Positions 53,797 to 62,586 of a DNA stretch of 64,000 nt are shown here, piece after piece; positions within the stretch are counted from its first letter, which is position 1; every line of letters begins with the position of its first letter. Location: contig NZ_LMVB01000004.1 of the NCBI RefSeq assembly GCF_001510645.1, positions 137,048 through 201,047 on the forward strand, written 5' to 3'. A model generated the notes under the pieces. That model was not told the origin of the DNA. It did no database searches and worked only from the letters and a program-made list of their open reading frames with translations. The stretch is from Paenibacillus sp. FJAT-29882. GTDB lineage: Bacteria; Bacillota; Bacilli; Bacillales; DSM-1321. The position numbers and the translations under genes were made by a program.

Positions 53797-53941
53797 ATCT
53801 CTCCTTAAAAAAGTTTTCGAAAAAAGCGCAAAAAAATAAGCACTTTTTAAAATGAACAATAAACCGCAAAATAGCAGTATTAAAAATTGTTCACTTTAAA
53901 AAGTGCTTAAGTCATAGTAAATTTCCACCGCATGGCGAAAA
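53797..53941 (-). promoter_or_regulatory. Conserved leader E (53518 gene)
   Basis: Hairpin 53922-53941: UUUUCGCC, loop AUGC, GGUGGAAA (all pairs or G-U). Terminator is the longest of the set: arms 53837-53860 and 53886-53909 (TAAGCACTTTTTAAA...) with seven U. AAAACTTTTTTAAGGAG follows. TAATATATTACTTTTATTTTTTTT just upstream resembles the region before leader G. Confidence 0.75.
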
Positions 53942-54205
53942 TGAAAAAAATAAAAGTAATATATTAGTATTTTACTTGATTTGCGATGGTAAATCAAATG
54001 TTCAATTTTCCAAACTAGCTAAAACTGGAGAACGGGAACTTTTGTGTAGAAATAATAAAGATGATATATTCAACAAGGATATATTATATGGAGGTTGGTT
54101 AAGGGTATTGCTGTAGAGAATACTTATAAAGGATTTACCATTCTTTCAATACCGCTTTTTGGCTGATAGCCTCTTTATAAAAGTTTAGTGGAGTGATTAT
54201 AAAAG

Positions 54206-54367
54206 ATGAATCCTAACTATCGAGCAATGAAATCGATAAATAAAAAAGTTGCAGCAAGATTAAATGCAATCTTTAAGGAATCTAATTTGATAATATCCAA
54301 AATTGCGAGCTCACAGAGCGATCATAGAGAAGTATTGGATAGTATGGATAAAAATAAGGGATTTTGA
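54206..54367 (+). CDS. Small basic protein, unknown
   Basis: Fifty-three codons from ATG 54206 with GGAGTG upstream. A basic helix (AMKSINKKVAARLNAIFK) then an acidic end. Followed by the zinc-ribbon gene on the same strand. No family recognised. Confidence 0.4.
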   Translation: MNPNYRAMKSINKKVAARLNAIFKESNLIISKIASSQSDHREVLDSMDKNKGF

Positions 54368-54426
54368 GATGTGGATTTTAGATAAACCAGTGTTCCATCC
54401 CCACAACAAAAGAAAGAGGTAAGATA

Positions 54427-54594
54427 TTGGAAAATGAACAAATAAATCTAGATATTATATACGACTATAAGGACAAACCGGATATTATGAGCGGCCGCTG
54501 CGATCATTGCCATAAAGCTCATTTTTTAAGTTCAGTTAAGAATGGCGACTTCATTCGTGAATGTAAAAATTGTGGAATGAAAAAAAATATATAG
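54427..54594 (+). CDS. Small zinc-ribbon protein
   Basis: Fifty-five codons from TTG 54427 (GAAAGAGGT upstream) to TAG 54594. CDHCHKAHFLSSVKNG followed by CKNCG gives two C-x2-C knuckles, a compact zinc ribbon. It lies 31 bases before the 54626 gene and is probably co-transcribed with it. Confidence 0.55.
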   Translation: MENEQINLDIIYDYKDKPDIMSGRCDHCHKAHFLSSVKNGDFIRECKNCGMKKNI

Positions 54595-54625
54595 AAAACT
54601 GATATAATTTAAAGGATGTGAAATT

Positions 54626-54937
54626 ATGAACCAGATTTCATTTGAAGACCTGTTCATTGAAGAAAAAAAGGGAATAAATGAATTTCCAGAGTCTTCTCCC
54701 CTTCAAAGAGAAATTATAGCTCTCTTGGAATCGGGGGAAACTAGCGCTTTACAAATATGTGAGAAATTAATGGAATTAGGAAAGATTTCTTGTGAACGTT
54801 TTTCAACCACTAAGCCCAAAGATTATGGACAAGTTTGTTCCTGGCTAGATACCTTCGTTTCTCAGGGCATACTCTTATTAGTTGAAGACAAAGATAAGCA
54901 AGATAGAATTTATAAATTAATAAAGCAGCTATTGTGA
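54626..54937 (+). CDS. Small winged-helix-like protein, intact paralogue of 9679-9986
   Basis: A 103-residue protein. MNQISFEDLF start, TSALQICEKLMELGKIS helix pair, then RFSTTKPKDYGQVCSWLD and DKDKQDRIYKL. Shares all of these blocks with the frameshifted gene at 9679. The order helix-helix-strand hairpin suggests a winged helix. Ribosome site AAAGGATGTG. Followed by a terminator. Function unknown. Confidence 0.65.
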   Translation: MNQISFEDLFIEEKKGINEFPESSPLQREIIALLESGETSALQICEKLMELGKISCERFSTTKPKDYGQVCSWLDTFVSQGILLLVEDKDKQDRIYKLIKQLL

Positions 54938-55009
54938 GTTAAGCTATAATTATTGTAAGTTGCTGAAGTGCACACGCATCCGATAAAAAGACGTATTAAC
55001 TACCAATGT

Positions 55010-55033
55010 AACCCGTTCTTAGAACGGGTTTTA
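55010..55033 (+). terminator. Intrinsic terminator
   Basis: AACCCGTTCT/AGAACGGGTT perfect stem and TTTA tail after the 54626 gene. Confidence 0.85.
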
Positions 55034-55217
55034 TGAATGACAATATTTAAAAAATGACTCAGCTTGTGAGAGCCATTTGGCATATAGGCTTTTCAATGAC
55101 GTTTCATCTCACATTGTGCACATATTTAATTAGGTGTTTATTAAGAGCTAACAGTTGTAGCTTTAAAATAACGTTTGATTATAAATCACTCTATATCCTT
55201 GATTTTATTGAATTTAA

Positions 55218-55262
55218 AAAGCAATCGTTTTGAATAATGATTGATCAAAACGATTGCTTTCT
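55218..55262 (-). terminator. Intrinsic terminator
   Basis: AAAGCAATCGTTTTGA pairs with TCAAAACGATTGCTTT; closes the 55351 gene on the minus strand. Confidence 0.8.
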
Positions 55263-55316
55263 TTTATTTTATAACTGTTTTTTATAAAAAAGATTGATTA
55301 TTTTAAATCTCCTTCT

Positions 55317-55346
55317 TCCACTAACGCACCCGTTAGTTCAATAAAG
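55317..55346. repeat. Dispersed palindrome CTAACGCACCCGTTAG
   Basis: CACTAACG-CACC-CGTTAGTT palindrome followed by CAATAAAG, a short form of the dispersed repeat, 5 bases beyond the 55351 stop. Confidence 0.65.
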
Positions 55347-55350
55347 ATGT

Positions 55351-55731
55351 TTATTCATTACTCATTTTAAAGAAACCCTCTGGATACAAATAGTCATCTT
55401 CAATATCTACATCTGGGTACCGAGTAAAAACAGACTCAAACTTATCATTTTCAATAAGGTAGTCAATAACTTCATAAATTCGTTCTCGACTTGCAATGTC
55501 TATTAGAACCATATCGCTTGACCAAAGATATGCACCTTTCATACATTCGTCTGTCTTTGCATTCTTCTCTCTCAATGTCTGTATGTTTTTGTAGGTGAAA
55601 AAACTCGCAATCCATTTAGAACGGTCAGAGAAAGTTACGATGACATCAAGGTTGTCATCTTCAACATTCCATTCACCTTCAGCCCATTCTTCAGCTGCTA
55701 TCCATATGTGTCTATTGTTTGTTTCTTTCAC
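55351..55731 (-). CDS. Unknown acidic protein
   Basis: A 126-residue protein with AAEEWAEGEWNVEDDNLDVI and DRSKWIASFFTYKNIQTL. Acidic, single-domain, bounded by repeats, resembling small immunity-type proteins in size and composition, but no toxin is adjacent. Family not recognised. Confidence 0.6.
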   Translation of the reverse strand: MKETNNRHIWIAAEEWAEGEWNVEDDNLDVIVTFSDRSKWIASFFTYKNIQTLREKNAKTDECMKGAYLWSSDMVLIDIASRERIYEVIDYLIENDKFESVFTRYPDVDIEDDYLYPEGFFKMSNE

Positions 55732-55789
55732 AGGAACACCACCTTAAATGAGATATATTATAGCTTTTTTCTCTAGCATTTGTTGAACT

Positions 55790-55945
55790 AAACTGCCCCG
55801 TTAGCTTAATAAGTTAGATTAAAAAACTCCTCTTATTTTATTTCAAGAAGAGTTTACATAATCATCTTTATCGGCATTAAAAAAAGATCTTCGACTGGAA
55901 GATCCATTTAGCTACTTGTTCAATTAAAGCCCCTATAATTGAAAA
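55790..55945. repeat. Dispersed repeat copies (palindromic tail, hairpin unit)
   Basis: AACTGCCCCGTTAGCTTAATAAG at 55792, then GGCATTAAAAAAAGATCTTC...GAAGATCC (55868-55903) with TTGTTCAATTAAAGCCCC. Same arrangement as at 17884, 60190 and 63786. Confidence 0.65.
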
Positions 55946-55958
55946 GGGGATTTTTATA

Positions 55959-56144
55959 CTAATACGGGGATGCTAGTAGTTTTATTTTGTAGGTGTTTTG
56001 GTAAACCATGATAAGCTGATCTAATTTTTGACTGCAATTAATGGTGTCGTGGCTATTTAAGCCTGTTTCCTTTGCAATCAGAATTAATTTCTTTTTCAAT
56101 TCATTGATCCTGTTTTCTAAATCGTTCATTTCTGCAAATACCAT
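55959..56144 (-). CDS. Spo0E-like aspartyl phosphatase (small)
   Basis: Sixty-one residues: LENRINELKKKLILIAKETG, then SHDTINCSQKLDQLIMVYQN. Two helices with the S-x3-x-CSQKLDQLI motif typical of the Spo0E family (consensus S-QELD), which dephosphorylates Spo0A-P and delays sporulation. Length is normal for the family. Ribosome site AGGAGG. Confident family call; substrate inferred. Confidence 0.8.
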   Translation of the reverse strand: MVFAEMNDLENRINELKKKLILIAKETGLNSHDTINCSQKLDQLIMVYQNTYKIKLLASPY

Positions 56145-56462
56145 TCAACAAGATAACCTCCTAAAATATGTACATTATTTTAGGCAACTCAGCCATCATA
56201 GTTAAAACTTTAGATCTGTAGTTTTGCGTCCTTATTTTTCAATAAGTTTGCCTTTTCTGTTTATATATTACTGTAATTAGATTCCGGAATTTGTCGCATC
56301 TTGTTGTTGCTATCGAAATAATTTCATAGAAGGTGTAATGGTAAAAAAATCAAATTAGATCCCTTTTATTCCAGTATATCCTTTTTTTCTTATCTAATTC
56401 TCGAACCATTGAATCGAAGCAACACTGTAAAGCCCTCCTGAATTTAAGAAGGGCTTTTTTTT
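56145..56462. other. Non-coding interval with terminator
   Basis: About 320 bases with no supported gene. AAAGCCCTCCT/GAAGGGCTTT hairpin with a long T run at 56431-56462 ends the YolD-like gene or is shared by both strands. Confidence 0.6.
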
Positions 56463-56807
56463 TTAATCCTCAACGATTACATTAATAATTTCATTAAATT
56501 TAATTTTCTCAAAGAAACTATCTTTCTTCTGAATACTTAACTCTTTCGTGACAGGATCAATATACACACAGTATCCATGTAGTTCAATTGGATTTCCATC
56601 GTTATGCAATCTAAAACTTATCGGTAAATGATATTCCATCGCATAATGAATGTTGTTTTCAAATTCTTCAACCTGGTATTCATCTAGGATAGGTTTTTTA
56701 TTTAAGAAATAATCGTCCTTATCCCTTTTTTTATTTAATGCTTTATGTTCTGGTAACATCAATGCTGTTTGCCATTTAATGATTCCTCTATCACGAATTG
56801 TACCCAT
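56463..56807 (-). CDS. YolD-like family protein
   Basis: A 114-residue protein. IRDRGIIKWQTALMLPEHKAL is the YolD signature (shown in part), followed by a YCVYIDPVTKELSIQ strand pair. YolD proteins are usually paired with UvrX/ImuB-like Y-family polymerases on phages and plasmids; no polymerase is adjacent here, so it is an orphan. Role in SOS/translesion control is inferred from the family. Confidence 0.82.
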   Translation of the reverse strand: MGTIRDRGIIKWQTALMLPEHKALNKKRDKDDYFLNKKPILDEYQVEEFENNIHYAMEYHLPISFRLHNDGNPIELHGYCVYIDPVTKELSIQKKDSFFEKIKFNEIINVIVED

Positions 56808-56984
56808 TATAAAGATCCCACCTTTTCATTTATTATATACGAACTAACGTTCTTATTGAAGGTAGAAAAAAATTTTCATCCACCTTGTCATTGGAAAATT
56901 GGTCTTCCTATTATAAATGTTATGGGTTTTACTAATTTTAAGGATATAATTACCTTAAATACAGAGTGAGGACGGTAATTTCAG

Positions 56985-58238
56985 ATGAAGATATCAGAAG
57001 TGTTTACAGCAGGTGGAGTACCTAATATTACGTATAATTCAAGGGAAAACTTAGAATTAGAAGATAACTTAATAATGGATTTGGATATACAGGGTAAAAT
57101 TATTTCTATAACTGGTCCTACGAAAATTGGTAAAACAACACTTTGTAAAAAGGTTATATCAATGGATAATCTTATTTTAATATCCGGTGGTGCTATAAAA
57201 TCGGGAGAAATATTATGGTCTAGTATTATCGATAAAATGGTTATTCCAAATGGTTGGAGTAAAGATAAAGGAAATGAAAGAGAAAAAAAAGAAACTACTA
57301 GTTTTAAAGCTATGATTGAAGCTGGTTTCTCTGGATTCTTTAAAGGTAGGGTAGAAGGGGCAGATACAGAATCAGAATCCGAAAAAAATACTAAAAAGGA
57401 ATCCGAAAACTTTACTCCTAACCCAATGAATATTGCAATCGAATCGTTATTAAAAACCGGTAAAATTTTATTGATTGATGATTTTCATTATTGTAACCCC
57501 GAAGTACAAACTGATATTATAAGAGCATTAAAAGAGCCTGTTGGATCAGGCCTGAAAGTTATATTATGTTCTGTTCCACATAGAGGCGTTGATTCAATTA
57601 AAGTTGAAAAGGAAATGGAAGGAAGGGTAATTCAATTAAGTATTGATCCATGGGAGAGAGACGAACTATATGAAATTTCTAAAAAAGGATTTGATGCGTT
57701 AAATATAGAATGCCCTGATTCTGTTATTCAAAATTTCATTAGCGAAAGTTATAAAAGTCCTCATTTAATGCAAGATTTTTGTTATTGGTTTTGCAGAACA
57801 AATAAAATTAGAGAAAAGCAGCAAATTAAACAACAATTACCTGAAGACGTTGATTTTGAAGAGTTTTATCTAAAACTTGTGAAAAATCATGCTTCTAAAG
57901 ATCTTTACGATAAACTTGTCGCAGGACCTCCAAGAGAAAGAAAACAGAGGGAATTCCAGAACGGCAGTGAGGGTGACGTCTACTATGCTGTTATGACAGC
58001 ATTATCTTACTTAACTCATGAAACTGAGATAACTGTTGATATGGTCAGAGAACAGTTAAAGGAAATATTAGTTTCATCTTCAATGCCAAACAAAACACAA
58101 GTCAATCAAGTTCTCCAAAAAATGTCAGAATTAGCAAAAGACCATACGAATAGGGAACCTGCATTAGATTTTCAAGGGGATCGTGTTTATATAGTCGATC
58201 CATTCTTTTCATTTTATTTAAAATGGAGTGAAAAATAA
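56985..58238 (+). CDS. P-loop (STAND/AAA-type) ATPase with winged-helix end
   Basis: A 417-residue protein. SITGPTKIGKTTLCKKVI is the P-loop, KILLIDDFHYC the Walker B, GLKVILCSVPHR a sensor strand. Residues ~250-400 are helical, ending RVYIVDPFFSFYLKW, the typical last strand of the archaeal-type/STAND ATPases with a winged-helix lid. Residues 85-130 hold a charged insert. Such ATPases commonly act as sensors in antiphage systems, but no effector domain or partner gene is seen. Ribosome site GTGAGGACGG. Confidence 0.7.
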   Translation: MKISEVFTAGGVPNITYNSRENLELEDNLIMDLDIQGKIISITGPTKIGKTTLCKKVISMDNLILISGGAIKSGEILWSSIIDKMVIPNGWSKDKGNEREKKETTSFKAMIEAGFSGFFKGRVEGADTESESEKNTKKESENFTPNPMNIAIESLLKTGKILLIDDFHYCNPEVQTDIIRALKEPVGSGLKVILCSVPHRGVDSIKVEKEMEGRVIQLSIDPWERDELYEISKKGFDALNIECPDSVIQNFISESYKSPHLMQDFCYWFCRTNKIREKQQIKQQLPEDVDFEEFYLKLVKNHASKDLYDKLVAGPPRERKQREFQNGSEGDVYYAVMTALSYLTHETEITVDMVREQLKEILVSSSMPNKTQVNQVLQKMSELAKDHTNREPALDFQGDRVYIVDPFFSFYLKWSEK

Positions 58239-58356
58239 TTGGATCAAAAAGAACCAGTATCATTATTGTACGAAGACACAAAGATAAGTACATTGGGGAC
58301 ATGAATTTGAGTACATTATAAACAATACAGTCATACAAATTTATCTGTAAACACAA

Positions 58357-58392
58357 AGGGGAAGGCAATATCTATACCCTCCCCTTTTTCGA
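58357..58392. terminator. Intrinsic terminator
   Basis: AAAGGGGAAGG and CCTCCCCTTTTT arms about 120 bases after the ATPase gene. Confidence 0.7.
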
Positions 58393-58454
58393 ACAACATA
58401 TATTTTAATCTTCTTGATTATTTTATAAAAAAGATTGATTATTTTTGTGATCCT

Positions 58455-58490
58455 TAATCAACTAACGCACCCGTTAGTTTAAGTACAATA
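58455..58490. repeat. Dispersed palindrome AACTAACGCACCCGTTAGTT
   Basis: Perfect AACTAACG/CGTTAGTT arms around CACC, preceded by an AT-rich stretch nearly identical to that before 55317 (ATAAAAAAGATTGATTATTTT). Confidence 0.7.
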
Positions 58491-58554
58491 TTTCACAATC
58501 TTTCTTATGACATAAGATAAAAAGGCGACCTTCATCTTGAAGTATCGCCCAAAG

Positions 58555-58893
58555 TTAGCTGAACATAAGTGTGTTCTTATCAAAATACTTTTTAACTTCC
58601 TCAGTAAAACCAGTATCCTCAATCCATTCAAAGACTTCATCTTCTAAGGCTTGAATTTGCTCATTTTCTGTTTCATCTTCTGAATAAAGGTACATATCAA
58701 TTATTCTAGCAATAGCTCTAGATAGATTTTGCTCCTTTTCCATTGCTTCTTTTATTTCTACATCAGTTTCCCTTTCACTGAATTTATCCTGTATTCTCCC
58801 TAATTGATGCAAACCTTTATACAAGAAATAAATTGACATTAATAACCTTCTTTTTTCTTCATCTGTCATTTGATTGAATTTCAAGATAAACAC
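58555..58893 (-). CDS. Unknown helical acidic protein
   Basis: A 112-residue, wholly helical, Glu-rich protein (TDEEKRRLLMSIYFLYKGLH...). Bounded by dispersed repeats. No family recognised. Confidence 0.6.
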   Translation of the reverse strand: MFILKFNQMTDEEKRRLLMSIYFLYKGLHQLGRIQDKFSERETDVEIKEAMEKEQNLSRAIARIIDMYLYSEDETENEQIQALEDEVFEWIEDTGFTEEVKKYFDKNTLMFS

Positions 58894-58974
58894 CTCAATA
58901 GTAAAAAACTTTATATTCAGTTAGTCTATCTCTTTTCTTCTTAAACTATCCTAAATCTTTAGTTCCTTAACTAA

Positions 58975-59037
58975 ATAAAAAGAGCGATCTGCAAAGCAGA
59001 TCGCTGTCTTAGTCAACAAAAGCACCCGTTAGCCATC
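58975..59037. repeat. Dispersed repeat with AGCGATCTGC hairpin
   Basis: AGAGCGATCTGC-AAA-GCAGATCGCT hairpin then CAACAAAAGCACCCGTTAGCC. The rest of 58894-59247 has no supported gene. Confidence 0.65.
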
Positions 59038-59247
59038 CATGCAGCACAAAATCAGTGCTGCACCACAGAGTATGAAAATAGTTAGGAAGCGCCAATACTG
59101 ATACTGACCTTAATCCAGTCAACCCATTCCATAGATCAATGAATTGTAGCTCTTTCCATTTTTTTAAACGATGGATAAGGGGTCTCTATGGTATTGCCTT
59201 TTTTCGAAGTTAGAGAAGTTTATTTTCATGGTAGTTGAAAAAGGTAC

Positions 59248-59547
59248 TTACTGTATAACTTTAATTGCCATAGTTAGAAACATAATAAACAATAAAACTA
59301 AATGCATCCATACCATACATTTTACGATTAATTCTGCCCAGACCTTTTTTCGTAAACCATAGTAAAGGACAATAGAAAAAACTAAGAGACTGACTATTCC
59401 ACGAAGGATACTACCATCTACAAAGAATAAAACTACATTTATCAATACGGATATAATAAATAAAATGACATATGCCTTATATATCTTTTCTTTTCTTTTT
59501 ACCTCGTGTTGGAATTGATACATCACTTTTGACCTCGTGTTCCTCAT
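59248..59547 (-). CDS. Small membrane protein
   Basis: A 99-residue protein with three membrane segments and a basic N-terminus (NTRSKVMYQFQHEVKRKEK). A better start may be an internal ATG at about 59523 (MYQF), since no good ribosome site precedes the first codon. Unrecognised. Confidence 0.5.
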   Translation of the reverse strand: MRNTRSKVMYQFQHEVKRKEKIYKAYVILFIISVLINVVLFFVDGSILRGIVSLLVFSIVLYYGLRKKVWAELIVKCMVWMHLVLLFIMFLTMAIKVIQ

Positions 59548-59580
59548 ATTCTTGTTGATTAATTGATTATACCTTCTTTT

Positions 59581-59620
59581 ACTAACCTGCCCCGTTAGTT
59601 GAACAAGGAAAAATCCACAC
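59581..59620. repeat. Dispersed repeat CCCCGTTAGTTGAACAAGG
   Basis: ACTAACCTGCCCCGTTAGTTGAACAAG, immediately upstream of the 59547 gene. Confidence 0.6.
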
Positions 59621-59795
59621 TAGAGTCATAAAATGAATTAATAACACAATTTTACAATAACACAAATGTGAAATGTAAATTTTGAGTACACTCATATTAG
59701 ACAATTTAAAATGCTATTTTAAGTGGATTTTGTTTGTAAAATTTAAGTTGTATAATAAATGAAGTAGATAAGTAGATTGAAAGGAAGAGTTAGTT

Positions 59796-60110
59796 ATGGG
59801 AAAAGGTAAAAAAATAGGGTATGCCCGGATCTCCTCAAAGACGCAAAATGTAGATAGACAAATTAAAGAACTGAATGAATATGGTTGCGATAAAATTTTT
59901 ATAGATATTGCTTCTGGCAGAGATTTTAAACGTACTGAGTATCAAAAAATGAAAAATATACTCCGTTTTGATGATGAGCTGGTTATTCATGACCTTTCTA
60001 GATTTGGCCGTAATAAGGAAGAGATACCAAGAATGGAAAGAAATTATGGAACTTGAAGCTGATATTACAGTGTTAAATATTGCCAAGAGGGTGGATTCAT
60101 GGATCTTTAA
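59796..60110 (+). pseudogene. Serine resolvase, frameshifted and truncated
   Basis: The first 80 codons are a resolvase/invertase catalytic domain: IGYARISSKTQNVDRQI with the nucleophile Ser, and LVIHDLSRFGRNKEEI. After that the frame breaks; the neighbouring frame continues with EWKEIMELEADITVLNI, the expected next segment, to about 60110 and then stops. No DNA-binding domain remains. Ribosome site GGAAGAG. Confidence 0.8.
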
Positions 60111-60125
60111 CAATATGGTCCTTTA

Positions 60126-60262
60126 GTTGAACAAGAATCTAAAGGTAATTTATGCATACGTTATACAAATCCAGTTAACATAAAGTCTCTTATAGGCACT
60201 AAAAATGGATCTCCGGTTGAAGATTAATTTTATGCTGCTTATTGAACTAAAGACAGTTAGTT
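60126..60262. repeat. Dispersed repeat containing the empty group II intron target
   Basis: GTTGAACAAGAATCTAAAGG, ATACAAATCCAGTTAACATAAAG, then TTATAGGCACTAAAAATGGATC hairpin and a GAACTAAAGACAGTTAG tail. The AGTTAA|CATAAAG junction is intact here and is the sequence split by the intron at 60797/63156. Confidence 0.75.
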
Positions 60263-60682
60263 TTAACCTGTTATTACAGTTATTTTAGGTTCCTGCCAAG
60301 AAATAACATCAATGGTGTGATTTAAACAAGGAAATTGATAATGAACGTAATTTTCAGAAGGACATATATCGTCTCTTTCATTCGTGGCTAATTTGATAAA
60401 ATCCAAGTAATTTGACTTGGTATAAATTCGAAATATTTTTCCCTTTGATCTTTCGGATTTGTCTATTCTATCAAAACATTCATCGATTACAGAATATGAA
60501 ACATATGAGTCAAAATCTAATTGTATCATTGGTAAATGTTCAATATCTTTATTTTTAGTATTGAGTCTGCTTCTGTTAATAAACAATCGTAATGAATTGT
60601 CTTCAGGTTCTAATAATTCTTCCAAGTAGATATATCCGGTCCATTTCATTAATTCGCTAAAATCCACTTTTTCATCACTCAC
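60263..60682 (-). CDS. Unknown protein
   Basis: A 139-residue acidic protein with aromatic-rich strands (MKWTGYIYLEELLE; HYQFPCLNHTIDVISW). Flanked by repeats like its neighbours. Ribosome site CAGGAAGTGAG. No family recognised. Confidence 0.6.
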   Translation of the reverse strand: MSDEKVDFSELMKWTGYIYLEELLEPEDNSLRLFINRSRLNTKNKDIEHLPMIQLDFDSYVSYSVIDECFDRIDKSERSKGKIFRIYTKSNYLDFIKLATNERDDICPSENYVHYQFPCLNHTIDVISWQEPKITVITG

Positions 60683-60900
60683 TTCCTGTTGGAACTAATT
60701 TAATTATACTTTATTTGTCAGAGTTTCTTTTTAAAACTATCTTTAGTTGAACAAGATCCCAAAGGATTAGATGAATACTCTATACAAATCTAGTTAAGTC
60801 GGGTAAGCGAGGGGCATCACTGCCCCTAACTCCCCTAAGAACCGTACGTGACAGTTTCCTATCATACGGCTCAAGCCTTCTTTTTATCTAAACAACTCTT

Positions 60901-62586
60901 TTATTTAACGCAAGGTGTATGTACTAGCTTAGTAACTTCACCTGTAGGAAATTCTAAATTCCTTACAGTAACCTTTTCACCGTTTTGTAGAGGTTGCCTG
61001 CATAATGCACAACGATATCCTTGCTTTCTTGCGAGTTTGATTCTGTCCAAAGTATTTTCTGTATCGAAAATCTTTTGGTCTCGTTTTTCCCAATACTCTT
61101 TGAGGGCAGGATCATCTGGACTGTTTTTGTATAACACCATCACATGTCGTTTTATTTTAATCCAAGTCATGTGTAAGAGTTGAATATTTGTTATCGGGCA
61201 AGTTAAAATCCAGGAGTTATTTCCGCCATGATGTGGTTTTCTAAAATATCTTTTTTTTATCCATTTCCAAGGTTTTTTAGGATGAAGTTGTCTCAAATAT
61301 TTACAAGTTTTATGAAATACATAGTTTGCAATCACACCAAAAGACTTCTTCGATACCACATGCTTCCAGTATTGTCCGTAGCCTCTAATAATGGGATTTA
61401 ACACTTTGATAAGTTCTCGGACTGGTTGTCCCTTCATTATTCGGAACGTATCTCGTATCTTCTCTTTGGCTTTCTTAATGCTCTCTTTACTCGGTTTAAT
61501 TAGTAGCTTGTTCCCTTGCCATGTTTTATATTGTCGAACTGAGAATCCGAGAAAATCAAAACCATCTTCGATGTGAGTGATCTTAGTTTTCTCATTGCTT
61601 AGTTCGAGACCTCTATTACTAAGGTACGATTGTAGTCTTACGTATACGGACTGTGCTTGTTCCTTAATTTCTGTTAATACAACAAAATCATCTGCATACT
61701 TAACCAGAGCTATCTTGCAATTGGGATGGATAGCGTAACTTCCATTAGATTTATATGTTTTACGATATAGAATACCAAGTTCTTCTTCCATTCCATGAAG
61801 AGCTATATTTGCTAACAGAGGAGATATGACACTTCCCTGGGGAGTACCTTCCTGCGTTTCGGAGAACACGTGTTGATCTACATACCCCATCTTCAACCAT
61901 CTATTAATGAGCGCTTTTCCTGAAAACCGAGAGGTTTGTTTCTCTATCCATTCATGACTCAAACGATCAAAACAACCCTTAAAGTCCCCTTCAAATATCC
62001 ATTTTTTCTTACTATTGGTGTTAATCTTGTTAAAGATGTTGCTAATCGCATCATGGGTGCTTCGCTTTGGACGGAACCCATATGTGGAGGGTTCAAATCT
62101 TACTTCCCATTGAGGTTCCAATGCGTTTTTAACCATGTTCTGATAGACTCTATCTTTAATAGTCGGAATGCCAAGTGGTCTTAGCTTTCCATTTTTCTTC
62201 GCAATATAGGTTCGTTTTGCCGGTCTCGGGCGATGTTGAAGTATATTCTGTTGCTTTAGTTGTCTATATAATTCATTACGTCTGCCGGCGTGCAAGGCTG
62301 TGTAACCATCTATACCAGAGGTGCGTTTTCCTTTATTCTGTTGTGTCACTTTTCGAATGGACAACAGTAAGTTTGCTTCACTCCGTAGGAGTAATCGTTG
62401 AAGTTTTCGTACTTTCCTTTGTTGTTTGAGTTGTTCGGCACGATAAATTCTTTGTCTTAGCTTCGTCACATACTTTTTAGTTTCATTCCAGTTTACTGAA
62501 TTCCAATTGGTATACGAGGCGTGCGCCGACGCTCGTTCCGAGGTGTTCATAACTGCACGCTCCTTTTCGTCAGAAATTAACCACAA
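60901..62586 (-). CDS. ltrA: Group II intron reverse transcriptase/maturase
   Basis: A 561-residue protein. RT domain with KRTSGIDGY, STYGFRPKRSTHDAI, FEGDFKGCFDRLSH, GTPQGSVISPLLANI and the catalytic KYADDFVVL; then the maturase X domain (KPSKESIKKAKEKIRDTF, RGYGQYWKHV); then an HNH endonuclease end with CALCRQPLQNG and HTPCVK. All catalytic residues are present, so the intron may be mobile by target-primed reverse transcription. The first ATG region is plausible; an internal Met (MNTSERASAH) preceded by GGAGCG is the more likely start. Confidence 0.93.
   Translation of the reverse strand: MWLISDEKERAVMNTSERASAHASYTNWNSVNWNETKKYVTKLRQRIYRAEQLKQQRKVRKLQRLLLRSEANLLLSIRKVTQQNKGKRTSGIDGYTALHAGRRNELYRQLKQQNILQHRPRPAKRTYIAKKNGKLRPLGIPTIKDRVYQNMVKNALEPQWEVRFEPSTYGFRPKRSTHDAISNIFNKINTNSKKKWIFEGDFKGCFDRLSHEWIEKQTSRFSGKALINRWLKMGYVDQHVFSETQEGTPQGSVISPLLANIALHGMEEELGILYRKTYKSNGSYAIHPNCKIALVKYADDFVVLTEIKEQAQSVYVRLQSYLSNRGLELSNEKTKITHIEDGFDFLGFSVRQYKTWQGNKLLIKPSKESIKKAKEKIRDTFRIMKGQPVRELIKVLNPIIRGYGQYWKHVVSKKSFGVIANYVFHKTCKYLRQLHPKKPWKWIKKRYFRKPHHGGNNSWILTCPITNIQLLHMTWIKIKRHVMVLYKNSPDDPALKEYWEKRDQKIFDTENTLDRIKLARKQGYRCALCRQPLQNGEKVTVRNLEFPTGEVTKLVHTPCVK

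Noticed and set aside
53791..53859. Upstream start for the 53518 gene
   Set aside because: The extension translates the conserved leader and ribosome site; ATG 53790 is correctly spaced from AAGGAG.
61936..62429. Plus-strand open frames of 80-90 codons
   Set aside because: They are antisense to the intron maturase.
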